DNA of 64,000 nt. Origin: Emticicia agri (lineage in GTDB: Bacteria; Bacteroidota; Bacteroidia; Cytophagales; Spirosomataceae). The stretch covers positions 1-64,000 of the forward strand of contig NZ_SEWF01000019.1 of NCBI RefSeq assembly GCF_004168285.1, read 5' to 3'. Made by a program: the position numbers and the translations under genes. The notes beneath the pieces were generated by a model. It was not told where the DNA came from, searched no databases, and saw only the letters and a list, made by a program, of their open reading frames with translations. Positions 26,535 to 34,992 of this stretch are shown here, one piece after another (the first letter of the stretch is position 1; each line of letters opens with the position of its first letter).

Positions 26535-28016
26535 ATGAAAAGAAAAAATATCATAAAAGTACTTTCTGTATCTGCACTTAGCCTGGGTCTAATCAGCTTA
26601 CAGTCATGTACTGACCTGACAGAGCCTGTGTATAGCTCTATCATTGACGACGGTAATTTTCCTAAAACTGACGACCAGATTGCGGCTGTATTAGGACCTG
26701 CCTATGGTGGTTTAAGAGGTATGACTGATAACTGGTTTAACCCAAGTGAAGCAACATCTGATGAGTTGATTGTGCCTACACGTGGTGGTGACTGGTTTGA
26801 TAACGGAGACTGGTTAGCTTATTCTCGCCATACCTGGACCTCTCAACATGGCCCTATCAATGGTGTATGGGGCTTTATCTTCGGTAATATCTCACAGGTA
26901 AATCAGTTAATGGTAGTAGTAAAAAGTAACCAGAAAGCGGTTGATGAGCTTCGTGCCATTCGTGCTTTCTATTACTTCATGGCTATTGACTTGTTCGGTA
27001 ATGTACCTATTGTAACTGATGCCGCTTCAAATGCAGGTACAAAAACCCGTGCAGAAGTATATGCTTTTATCGAGTCTGAATTGAACGCTGTTATTCCGAA
27101 CCTGAATACAGGTAAAGTATATAGCCGTATGAATCAGGACGTAGCGAATATGCTTTTAGCTAAATTATACCTGAATGCAGGTGTATATAAAGGCACGCCT
27201 GAATGGCAGAAGGCTTACGATACTGTTAATAAAGTTATCACTTCACCCAATGGCTATACTTTATCAGCTAATACGCTTGATAACTTCGTGGTTCAGAACC
27301 AGGGTTCAACTGAAAATATCTGGGCTGTACCTTACGATAACTTCAAAGCAGGGGGTATGAACTTCCAGATGCGAACCCTACACTATGCTAATCAACGCAC
27401 CTATAACTTAGGTAATGCTCCATGGAATGGTTTCTGTACTTTAGCTGAGTTCTATAACTCTTTTGATTCTAAAGATGCTCGTATCAAAATGTGGTTGACA
27501 GGTCAGCAATATGCTGCTGATGGTACGCCACTATTAGATGCTAAAAACCAACCTCTGGCGTTTGTTACTGATTTTAACAAAGACCAGATGACTGATGCTG
27601 ACCCTGAGTTTCAGGTAGCAGGTGCTCGTTCTCAAAAATATGAGATTCAGAGAAATAACCCTAATGGCGACCAAAGCAATGACCTGGTAGTATTCCGTTT
27701 AGCAGATGCTATCCTGGTAAGAGCAGAAGCAGCTTTCAGATTAGGTAAAACTGCAGAGGCCTTAACAGGTGTAAACATGATCAGAACAAGATCAGGCATT
27801 GCACCATTAACTACTTTGACTGCTGCTGACATCTTAGCAGAAAGAGGTCGCGAATTTGCATGGGAAGGCTGGAGACGTAATGATATGATACGTTTCGGTA
27901 CTTTCTCGAACGAAAGAAAATTTATGAAGAATACGGATAAAACAAGAGAATTGTTCCCGATTCCTCAACCACGTATTGATGCCAACCCATTATTGAAACA
28001 AAATCCTGGGTATTAA
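26535..28016 (+). CDS. susD: SusD/RagB-type surface lipoprotein
   Basis: A 493-residue product. The lipobox ISLQSC puts the lipidated Cys at residue 25. The family shape is clear: helical TPR-like N-terminal half (FPKTDDQIAAVLGPAYGGL; GFIFGNISQVNQLM; ELRAIRAFYYFMAIDLFGNVP) and the C-terminal RagB/SusD signature (FRLADAILVRAEAAFRLG; AERGREFAWEGWRRNDMIRFG; LFPIPQPRIDANPLLKQNPGY). SusD forms the lid of the SusC barrel and binds the ligand at the cell surface. It is in an operon with susC and is followed by the strongest terminator in the window. The conserved EGWRRNDMIRF segment is typical of non-starch SusD members. Confidence 0.95.
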   Translation: MKRKNIIKVLSVSALSLGLISLQSCTDLTEPVYSSIIDDGNFPKTDDQIAAVLGPAYGGLRGMTDNWFNPSEATSDELIVPTRGGDWFDNGDWLAYSRHTWTSQHGPINGVWGFIFGNISQVNQLMVVVKSNQKAVDELRAIRAFYYFMAIDLFGNVPIVTDAASNAGTKTRAEVYAFIESELNAVIPNLNTGKVYSRMNQDVANMLLAKLYLNAGVYKGTPEWQKAYDTVNKVITSPNGYTLSANTLDNFVVQNQGSTENIWAVPYDNFKAGGMNFQMRTLHYANQRTYNLGNAPWNGFCTLAEFYNSFDSKDARIKMWLTGQQYAADGTPLLDAKNQPLAFVTDFNKDQMTDADPEFQVAGARSQKYEIQRNNPNGDQSNDLVVFRLADAILVRAEAAFRLGKTAEALTGVNMIRTRSGIAPLTTLTAADILAERGREFAWEGWRRNDMIRFGTFSNERKFMKNTDKTRELFPIPQPRIDANPLLKQNPGY

Positions 28017-28031
28017 TACTTTATAAGCTTA

Positions 28032-28068
28032 AAAAAGGCAGATCAGGTGTGGTCTGCCTTTTTATTTT
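28032..28068 (+). terminator. Strong terminator after susCD
   Basis: AAAAAGGCAGA (28032-28042) pairs with TCTGCCTTTTT (28053-28063), an 11-bp stem with a 10-base loop, followed by ATTTT. It lies 16 bases after the susD stop and 41 bases before the next ATG, so the downstream gene needs read-through or its own promoter. Confidence 0.9.
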
Positions 28069-28108
28069 ACAGACGGTAGACCAAGCTGCCGGCATTTAAC
28101 CTATACCA

Positions 28109-31100
28109 ATGAAACAATTACTTTCAATTATTTTTTGCTCTTTCTTGCTTTTATCCTGCAGCAAAAAAGAAGATACCCTGTTTGAGTCTCTTCCGGCTAC
28201 TGAAACAGGTATCGACTTTGTGAACAGAAGTTTAGAGAAAAAAGAGTTTAATATTTTTAATTACCGTAACTTCTATAACGGCGGCGGAGTGGCGATTGGT
28301 GACGTGAATAACGATGGTTTCTCTGATATTTTTGTTACTTCTAATTTTGAAGACAATAAACTTTATCTCAATAAAGGAGTAAAAGACGGTAAATCTTTTC
28401 AGTTTGACGATATATCTATCAAGGCAGGTATTGTAGGTAAAAAATTCTGGTCAACAGGTGTAACATTTGCCGATGTAAACGGTGATGGCCTCTTAGATAT
28501 ATATGTATGTAATTCGGGTAGCCAGGACCAACGCGGTAATCAGTTATACATGAATCAGGGCGTTGGACGGAATGGCATTCCGTCGTTTAAGGAGATGGCT
28601 AAGGAAGTGGGCTTAGAAGATGGAGGATTCTCTACGCATGCTGCTTTTTTTGATTTCGACCGTGATGGCGATTTAGATATGTATCTTCTTAATAATAGCT
28701 TCACCCCTATCGACCGCTTAGGATTTATGAATCTTCGCAACGAACGTGATAGATTAGGCGGGCATAAATTATTCAGAAACGATAGCGAAAAAGGCAGTTT
28801 AAAGTTTACAGATATAAGCGAGCAGGCAGGCATTTATGGCAGTCTGATTGGTTTCGGATTAGGTATCACCATTGGAGATGTAAATAATGATAATTGGTTG
28901 GATATTTACATTTCTAATGATTTCTATGAACGTGATTACCTGTATATCAATCAGAAAGATGGTACATTCAAAGAAGAGTTAGAAAAGCAGATGGCGCATA
29001 TCAGCCTGAGTTCTATGGGGGCAGATATTGCAGATATTAATAACGATGGCAATCTGGATATTTTTGTAACAGATATGTTACCTGCCGACGATAGACGCTT
29101 AAAAACTACCAGTACATTTGAAAGCTACAATCTGTCGGAAATGAAGCTGAAACGTGGATTCTGGCATCAGTATATGCGCAATATGTTACATCTGAATAAT
29201 GGTGATGGAACATTCAGCGAAATTGGGGAGTTTTCAGGGGTACATGCTACCGACTGGAGTTGGGGAGCCTTGATTTTTGACATGGACAATGACGGACTGA
29301 AAGATATTTTTGTAGCCAATGGCATTGCCAAAGACCTGACCGACCAGGATTTTGTAGAGTTTTTGGGTGACCGTAACACGATGCAACAGATGCTGGAAGG
29401 CAAAAAATTTGATTATAAAGAATTTACCGACAAAATCTCTTCTGTTCCTATCCCGAATTATGCCTATAAAAACAACGGAAATCTGCAATTCACCAATACG
29501 GTTAAATCATGGGGGTTAGAAGGCCCGGGTTTTTCAAATGGGGCAGCTTATGGAGACCTGGACAATGATGGCGATTTAGATTTAGTAGTAAATAATGTGA
29601 ATGCGCCACTTTCGGTCTATAAAAACAAAACCAACGAAGTAAACAAAAATCACTTTTTGCGCATAAACCTGAAAGGCACAGCTAAAAATCTGAATGGAAT
29701 CGGGGCTACTCTTACAGTCTATCAGCAAGGTGAGAAAAAAGTATTGCAACAAATGCCTAACAGAGGCTTCCAGTCATCAAGCGACCACCAGATTGTATTT
29801 GGTTTAGGCCAGAACGCCAATATCGACTCTCTGAAAATTGTATGGCCTGATGACAAAATGGAGGTACTTAAAAATCCTAAAGCCGATGCCAATCTTACTT
29901 TAGACTATAAAAATGCCACTCAGCTATTTATAGCCACTCAACCGGTAAAGCAACTATTATTCACAGATATTACCAACAGCACACTCGACTATACGCATCA
30001 GGAAAGCAGTTTTGTAGATTATGACCGTGATGTATTATTAAAGCAGAAATATTCTACACAAGGTCCTGCTTTAGCCGTAGGTGATGTAAATGGTGACGGC
30101 TTGGACGACATCTATTTTGGCGGTGCGGCAGGGCAAGCCAAGAAACTATATATTCAACAAAAAAATGGCAGGTTTGTAGAGTCTAATCAGCCTGATTTTG
30201 CTTTTGATGGCACTACCGAGAATACGGATGCTTTGTTTTTTGATGCCAATAAAGATGGTGCGCTTGATTTATTTGTAGTAACAGGCAGCAATGAGTTTGA
30301 AGTAAATGCCCCTGAGCTTCATGATGTATTATACTTGAACGATGGCAAAGGAAACTTTAAGAGAGACTTGCGCTTTCCGCCTATCAACGAAAACGGCTCT
30401 TGTGTAGCCGCAGCCGATTTTGATAAAGATGGAGACCTTGATTTGTTTGTAGGTTCTCGTATGATTCCCGGCAAATATGGCATGAATCCGCCAAGTAACC
30501 TGTATATCAATGATGGCACAGGCGAATTTAAGAATTTATCAAAACGCTATATGCCTCAAATTAACGATTTAGGCATGGTAACCGATGCCGAATGGGTAGA
30601 TATTGATAAAAATGGTTTTTTAGACTTAGTAGTTACTCAGGACTGGGGGGGTATTGTAGTCTTTAAAAACGAAGGAGGTCGTACACTCACGCTGAAAGAA
30701 ACCATCAAAGATTCAGAAGGCATGTGGAATTGTCTGAAATCTGCCGATATTGATGGCGATGGAGACATGGATTTTATTGTAGGTAATTTAGGTAAAAATA
30801 CCAAACTAAAAGCCTCTGTTGAGTATCCGGCCTATTTAGATGTAAATGACTTTGATAAAAATGGTACTACCGAGCAGATAATTTCGTGCGTAACAGAAGA
30901 CGGCAACACTTACCCGATGGTTTTGAAAGGTGAGCTGCAAAGGGCCTTGCCTATTATTAAAAAGAAATTTATTAAATATACCGACTATGCCAATAAATCT
31001 ATCACCGATATTTTTACGGCTGAACAGATGAAAGATGGCATACGTAAAAAAATTACTACTACCCGTACCCAGTTTTTAATCAATGATGGCAAAGGTAATT

Positions 31101-31450
31101 TTTCTCTCAAAGACCTGCCTATACAAGCACAGTTATCACCTGTTTATGCCATAGAAACGGGAGATTTTAATAATGATGGCATATTGGATATTGCCTTAGC
31201 CGGAAATTTCTTTGATGTATTGCCGGAATGGGGTCGTTTTGATGCTAACTATGGGCTACTCTTACAAGGAAAAGGCAAAGGAGAATTTGAAGCTGTTGCC
31301 CCTGATAAGTCAGGTTTCAGAACACTGGGACAGGTTCGCAAAATGTATAAAGTAAAAACCCACAACCCTGATACAACTGAAGAAATGCTTGTGCTGGCAA
31401 AGAACAACGATAAGGCGCAGGTATTTAGTTTTAAAAAACAGAAAAAATGA
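28109..31450 (+). CDS. CRTAC1-like VCBS/FG-GAP and ASPIC/UnbV lipoprotein, copy A
   Basis: A 1113-residue product. The lipobox LLLSC gives Cys17. The chain holds many FG-GAP/VCBS blades with Ca-binding loops of the type DVNNDGFSDIFV, DVNGDGLLDIYV, DNDGDLDLVV and DFDKDGDLDLFV, arranged as two propeller-like halves. Between them, at about 515-595, is an ASPIC/UnbV domain (LRINLKGTAKNLNGIGATL ... NRGFQSSSDHQIVFGLG). The N-terminal block NYRNFYNGGGVAIGDVNNDG is shared with copies B and C. It should sit on the outer membrane surface. It follows susD, and its stop overlaps the start of copy B (ATGA), so the two are translationally coupled. Family members are common beside SusCD in Bacteroidota; their role is unproven. 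Confidence 0.92.
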   Translation: MKQLLSIIFCSFLLLSCSKKEDTLFESLPATETGIDFVNRSLEKKEFNIFNYRNFYNGGGVAIGDVNNDGFSDIFVTSNFEDNKLYLNKGVKDGKSFQFDDISIKAGIVGKKFWSTGVTFADVNGDGLLDIYVCNSGSQDQRGNQLYMNQGVGRNGIPSFKEMAKEVGLEDGGFSTHAAFFDFDRDGDLDMYLLNNSFTPIDRLGFMNLRNERDRLGGHKLFRNDSEKGSLKFTDISEQAGIYGSLIGFGLGITIGDVNNDNWLDIYISNDFYERDYLYINQKDGTFKEELEKQMAHISLSSMGADIADINNDGNLDIFVTDMLPADDRRLKTTSTFESYNLSEMKLKRGFWHQYMRNMLHLNNGDGTFSEIGEFSGVHATDWSWGALIFDMDNDGLKDIFVANGIAKDLTDQDFVEFLGDRNTMQQMLEGKKFDYKEFTDKISSVPIPNYAYKNNGNLQFTNTVKSWGLEGPGFSNGAAYGDLDNDGDLDLVVNNVNAPLSVYKNKTNEVNKNHFLRINLKGTAKNLNGIGATLTVYQQGEKKVLQQMPNRGFQSSSDHQIVFGLGQNANIDSLKIVWPDDKMEVLKNPKADANLTLDYKNATQLFIATQPVKQLLFTDITNSTLDYTHQESSFVDYDRDVLLKQKYSTQGPALAVGDVNGDGLDDIYFGGAAGQAKKLYIQQKNGRFVESNQPDFAFDGTTENTDALFFDANKDGALDLFVVTGSNEFEVNAPELHDVLYLNDGKGNFKRDLRFPPINENGSCVAAADFDKDGDLDLFVGSRMIPGKYGMNPPSNLYINDGTGEFKNLSKRYMPQINDLGMVTDAEWVDIDKNGFLDLVVTQDWGGIVVFKNEGGRTLTLKETIKDSEGMWNCLKSADIDGDGDMDFIVGNLGKNTKLKASVEYPAYLDVNDFDKNGTTEQIISCVTEDGNTYPMVLKGELQRALPIIKKKFIKYTDYANKSITDIFTAEQMKDGIRKKITTTRTQFLINDGKGNFSLKDLPIQAQLSPVYAIETGDFNNDGILDIALAGNFFDVLPEWGRFDANYGLLLQGKGKGEFEAVAPDKSGFRTLGQVRKMYKVKTHNPDTTEEMLVLAKNNDKAQVFSFKKQKK

Positions 31451-34400
31451 AGTCAATAGTAAAATTTATAAGTATAATCAGTTTATCGGTTGCCGTTTTT
31501 AGTGCCTGTAAAAAAGCTGAGGAGAAAGCAGAGGTAAAACTTTTCAACAAGTTATCATCTACCCAAAGTAAAGTCGATTTTGCCAACAACATTATCGAAA
31601 CCAAAGATTTCAATATTTTAGATTATCTGTATTTCTACAATGGTGGAGGCGTAGCCGCAGGAGATATTAATAATGATGGTTTGACCGACCTGTTTTTTGT
31701 ATCGAATCAGGGCAAAAGCAAACTTTACCTAAACAAAGGCAAAACCCAGAATAGCCCTGTTGAATTTGAAGATATTTCAGAAAAAGCCGGAATTGGTGGT
31801 TTCTCTGACTGGAAAACAGGGGTAACAATGGTTGACATTAATGGCGATGGTCTATTGGATATTTATGTGTGTGCTGTCTCTAACTACAAAGGTTTAGAAG
31901 GCTCAAATGAATTATATATTAATAATGGCGACCTGACCTTTACCGAAAAAGCCAACGAATATGGTTTAGATTTCACAGGTTTTTCTACCCAGGCTGCCTT
32001 CTTTGATTACGACAAAGATGGTGATTTAGATTGCTACCTGCTCAATCATGCCGTGCATAATACCCGTTCTTATGACCGTGTAAATACCCGCATGCTGAAA
32101 GACAACGAGGCCGGAGATTACCTCTACCGCAACGACAATGGCAAATTTACCGATGTGAGCAAAGAAGCCGGAATCTACCAGGCAGCTATGGGTTATGGAT
32201 TAGGGATTTCGGTAGCCGATATTGATAATGATGGTTGGCTGGATATTTATGTAAGTAACGATTTCCATGAAGATGATTACTACTATATCAATCAGAAAAA
32301 CGGCACTTTTAAAGAAGCTGTTAAAGAACATTTTACTCACTTGAGCCGTTTTTCGATGGGCTCTGATATAGCCGATATTAACAATGATGGTTTTCAGGAT
32401 ATTATGACGCTGGACATGTATCCTGAAGACGAAAAAGTAGAAAAATCATCGGTTGGTGAAGACCCTCTTGATATTTATCTTTATAAACTGCAATTCGGCT
32501 ATTTTAATCAGTATAGCCGCAACTGTCTGCAACTAAGCATGAAAGGCAAACGCTTCAGTGACATTGCACCTATGGCAGGCGTTGCCGCTACTGACTGGAG
32601 CTGGAGCCCCCTGATGGCTGATTATGATGGCGATGGTATCAAAGACATTTTTATTACCAATGGTATTCTGAGAAGACCCAACGACTTAGACTATCTGAAA
32701 TTCATTGCCAGCGACTCGCTTCATTACAACCTCCCCACCTCTCACGAACTCGACCAACAGGCTATTGACAAAATGCCAAGTGGCAAGTGGCATAATTACC
32801 TCTACAAGGGCACAAAAGAATTACAGTTTCAGGATAAGTCTATTGCCTGGGGCTTTGAAGAAGCAAACGTTTCTAATGGCAGTGCCTATGCCGACTTAGA
32901 CAATGACGGAGACCTGGATTTAATTACCAATAATCTGAACGAAGCCGCCGGAATCTACCTGAACCAAAGCAGAGAAACCTTAGGCAACAATTACATAAAG
33001 CTAAAACTGAAAGGCAACGATAAAAATACTTTTGGTATAGGTACTAAGATAATCCTGAAAACAAGCGAAGGAGAGCAATTACAGCAACTTATGCCCACCC
33101 GTGGCTTTATGAGTTCGGTTGAGCCGTCTCTGATTTTCGGAATCGGTAAAGCGCCTAAAATAGACTCGCTGATAGTGATATGGGAGAATCAGAAGATGGA
33201 GGTAATCACTAATCCTGCTATTAATAAAACCCTCATTGTAGACCAGAACAATGCGAAAGCAGATGGCAGTACTTATTTATTTGAAATACCACAAAAGCCA
33301 TTATTTGAGAATATTACTGCTACTGCAAACATTCCTTTTGTGCATAAAGAAAATGTGTATTTCGATTTCACCCGTGAATTACTTATCCCGTTTAAAGTAT
33401 CTACCGAAGGACCAAAAATGGCAGTAGGTGATGTAAACGGCGATGGTCTGGAAGATTTTTATGTAGGTGGAGCCAAATATCAGGCAGGAGAATTATATCT
33501 GCAAAAAGGCAATGGTTTTGTTAAAAGTAAACAGGCAACTTTTGAAGCCGATTCTTTACTGGAAGATGTAGATGCTTTATTGTTTGATGCTGATGGTGAT
33601 AAAGATTTAGACCTGTATGTAGTAACAGGTGGTAATGAGTTTTATGGACAAATGATTGAGCAACTCGACCGACTCTATTTGAATGATGGGAAAGGAAACT
33701 TTATAAAAGCTACTGATGCTTTGCCACCTATGTTCGATAACAAGTCGTGTGTACGTGCCTGCGATTTTGATAAAGATGGAGACCTTGATTTGTTTGTTGG
33801 CGGGCGGGTTGTTGCCTATCAATATGGACAATTGCCTAATTCTTATTTATTGGTAAACAATGGCAAAGGCAAATTCAGTGATGTAACCACAAATATTGCT
33901 CCCGAACTTCGGCAAACAGGTATGGTTACAGATGCCATCTGGGCTGACATAGACAAAGATGGCGACCTTGATCTGACTGTTGTAGGCGACTGGATGCCTA
34001 TTAAAACTTTTGAAAACAATCAGGGAAAATTTAAGCTGATAGACAATCAATTAGGCAAATTCTCAGGTTTCTGGAGTAGTATTACCGCAGGAGATTTTGA
34101 TAAAGACGGAGACATTGATTTTGTAGTAGGTAATTTAGGTACTAATACCAAATTCAGAAAGCATGAAGGCGGTCAGTTGAAAATGTTTACCAAAGATTTT
34201 GATAAGAACGATGCCTTAGACCACATTTTAGCTTATAGTAGAGGCGACGAATGGTATCCGGTAAATGGCAAAGATGAAATGGGCAAGCAGATTCCGGGTA
34301 TTATCAATAAGAAATATAACGACTATAAAGATTTTTCAGGTAAAACCATTGAACAGGTATTCAGTTCGAAGGAATTAGATGGTGCTGACGAAAAATTAAT

Positions 34401-34776
34401 CAATACTTTTGAGTCGGTCTATGTTGAAAACCTGGGTAATAAAACTTTTAAACTAAACCATTTACCAAGTCTGGCACAAGTGTCAAAAATTATGACCCTA
34501 CGCACAGAAGACGTAGATAAAGATGGTAATTTAGATATACTGATAGGTGGCAATTTTTATGGTGCCAATATGTATCAGGCACGCTACGATGCGTCTTATG
34601 GCTTGATTCTCAAAGGCAATGGTAAAGGAGATTTCAAGGCAGCAGTACCAACTGATACAGGCTTTTTACAAGAGGGTGATGTACGAGACATGAAAGTAAT
34701 TAATACGCCTAAAGGACAGCTCTATTTTATATTAAGAAACAACGACAAAATGCAGGTATTCAGGAAATTGAAATAA
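31447..34776 (+). CDS. CRTAC1-like VCBS/FG-GAP and ASPIC/UnbV lipoprotein, copy B
   Basis: A 1109-residue product. The lipobox VFSAC gives Cys21. The start overlaps the stop of copy A by four bases (ATGA). Domain order is as in copy A: blades with DINNDGLTDLFF, DINGDGLLDIYV, DYDKDGDLDCYLL and DNDGDLDLIT, then ASPIC/UnbV at about 515-595 (IKLKLKGNDKNTFGIG ... TRGFMSSVEPSLIFGIG), then a second set of blades (DVNGDGLEDFYV, DFDKDGDLDLFVGG). It is clearly more divergent from A than the third copy at 40306 is. Coupling implies that A and B are made in similar amounts, as expected for a complex. Ligand unknown. It is followed by a moderate hairpin. Confidence 0.92.
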   Translation: MKSIVKFISIISLSVAVFSACKKAEEKAEVKLFNKLSSTQSKVDFANNIIETKDFNILDYLYFYNGGGVAAGDINNDGLTDLFFVSNQGKSKLYLNKGKTQNSPVEFEDISEKAGIGGFSDWKTGVTMVDINGDGLLDIYVCAVSNYKGLEGSNELYINNGDLTFTEKANEYGLDFTGFSTQAAFFDYDKDGDLDCYLLNHAVHNTRSYDRVNTRMLKDNEAGDYLYRNDNGKFTDVSKEAGIYQAAMGYGLGISVADIDNDGWLDIYVSNDFHEDDYYYINQKNGTFKEAVKEHFTHLSRFSMGSDIADINNDGFQDIMTLDMYPEDEKVEKSSVGEDPLDIYLYKLQFGYFNQYSRNCLQLSMKGKRFSDIAPMAGVAATDWSWSPLMADYDGDGIKDIFITNGILRRPNDLDYLKFIASDSLHYNLPTSHELDQQAIDKMPSGKWHNYLYKGTKELQFQDKSIAWGFEEANVSNGSAYADLDNDGDLDLITNNLNEAAGIYLNQSRETLGNNYIKLKLKGNDKNTFGIGTKIILKTSEGEQLQQLMPTRGFMSSVEPSLIFGIGKAPKIDSLIVIWENQKMEVITNPAINKTLIVDQNNAKADGSTYLFEIPQKPLFENITATANIPFVHKENVYFDFTRELLIPFKVSTEGPKMAVGDVNGDGLEDFYVGGAKYQAGELYLQKGNGFVKSKQATFEADSLLEDVDALLFDADGDKDLDLYVVTGGNEFYGQMIEQLDRLYLNDGKGNFIKATDALPPMFDNKSCVRACDFDKDGDLDLFVGGRVVAYQYGQLPNSYLLVNNGKGKFSDVTTNIAPELRQTGMVTDAIWADIDKDGDLDLTVVGDWMPIKTFENNQGKFKLIDNQLGKFSGFWSSITAGDFDKDGDIDFVVGNLGTNTKFRKHEGGQLKMFTKDFDKNDALDHILAYSRGDEWYPVNGKDEMGKQIPGIINKKYNDYKDFSGKTIEQVFSSKELDGADEKLINTFESVYVENLGNKTFKLNHLPSLAQVSKIMTLRTEDVDKDGNLDILIGGNFYGANMYQARYDASYGLILKGNGKGDFKAAVPTDTGFLQEGDVRDMKVINTPKGQLYFILRNNDKMQVFRKLK

Positions 34777-34787
34777 GTTATCTATTA

Positions 34788-34823
34788 AACCTAATGGGGA
34801 TGATATAACAACCCTATTAGGTT
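34788..34823 (+). terminator. Hairpin after CRTAC1-like copy B
   Basis: AACCTAATGGGG (34788-34799) pairs with CCCTATTAGGTT (34812-34823), 12 bp with one G-U pair, beginning 12 bases after the stop. The following T-run is short (TT, then GG). Confidence 0.6.
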
Positions 34824-34992
34824 TTGGCTATCTGAGATAATATATTATTTCGTCTATATTGATAGCCTTTACAGTCCAACTAAAAGACTTTAAAATTCGT
34901 CATATCATAAAATAAACTCCCTATTATTTATTCAGCTAAGATAGTCAGTTCACTCTGGCTTGTTATACGATATACTTAACCTTAACTGATGA

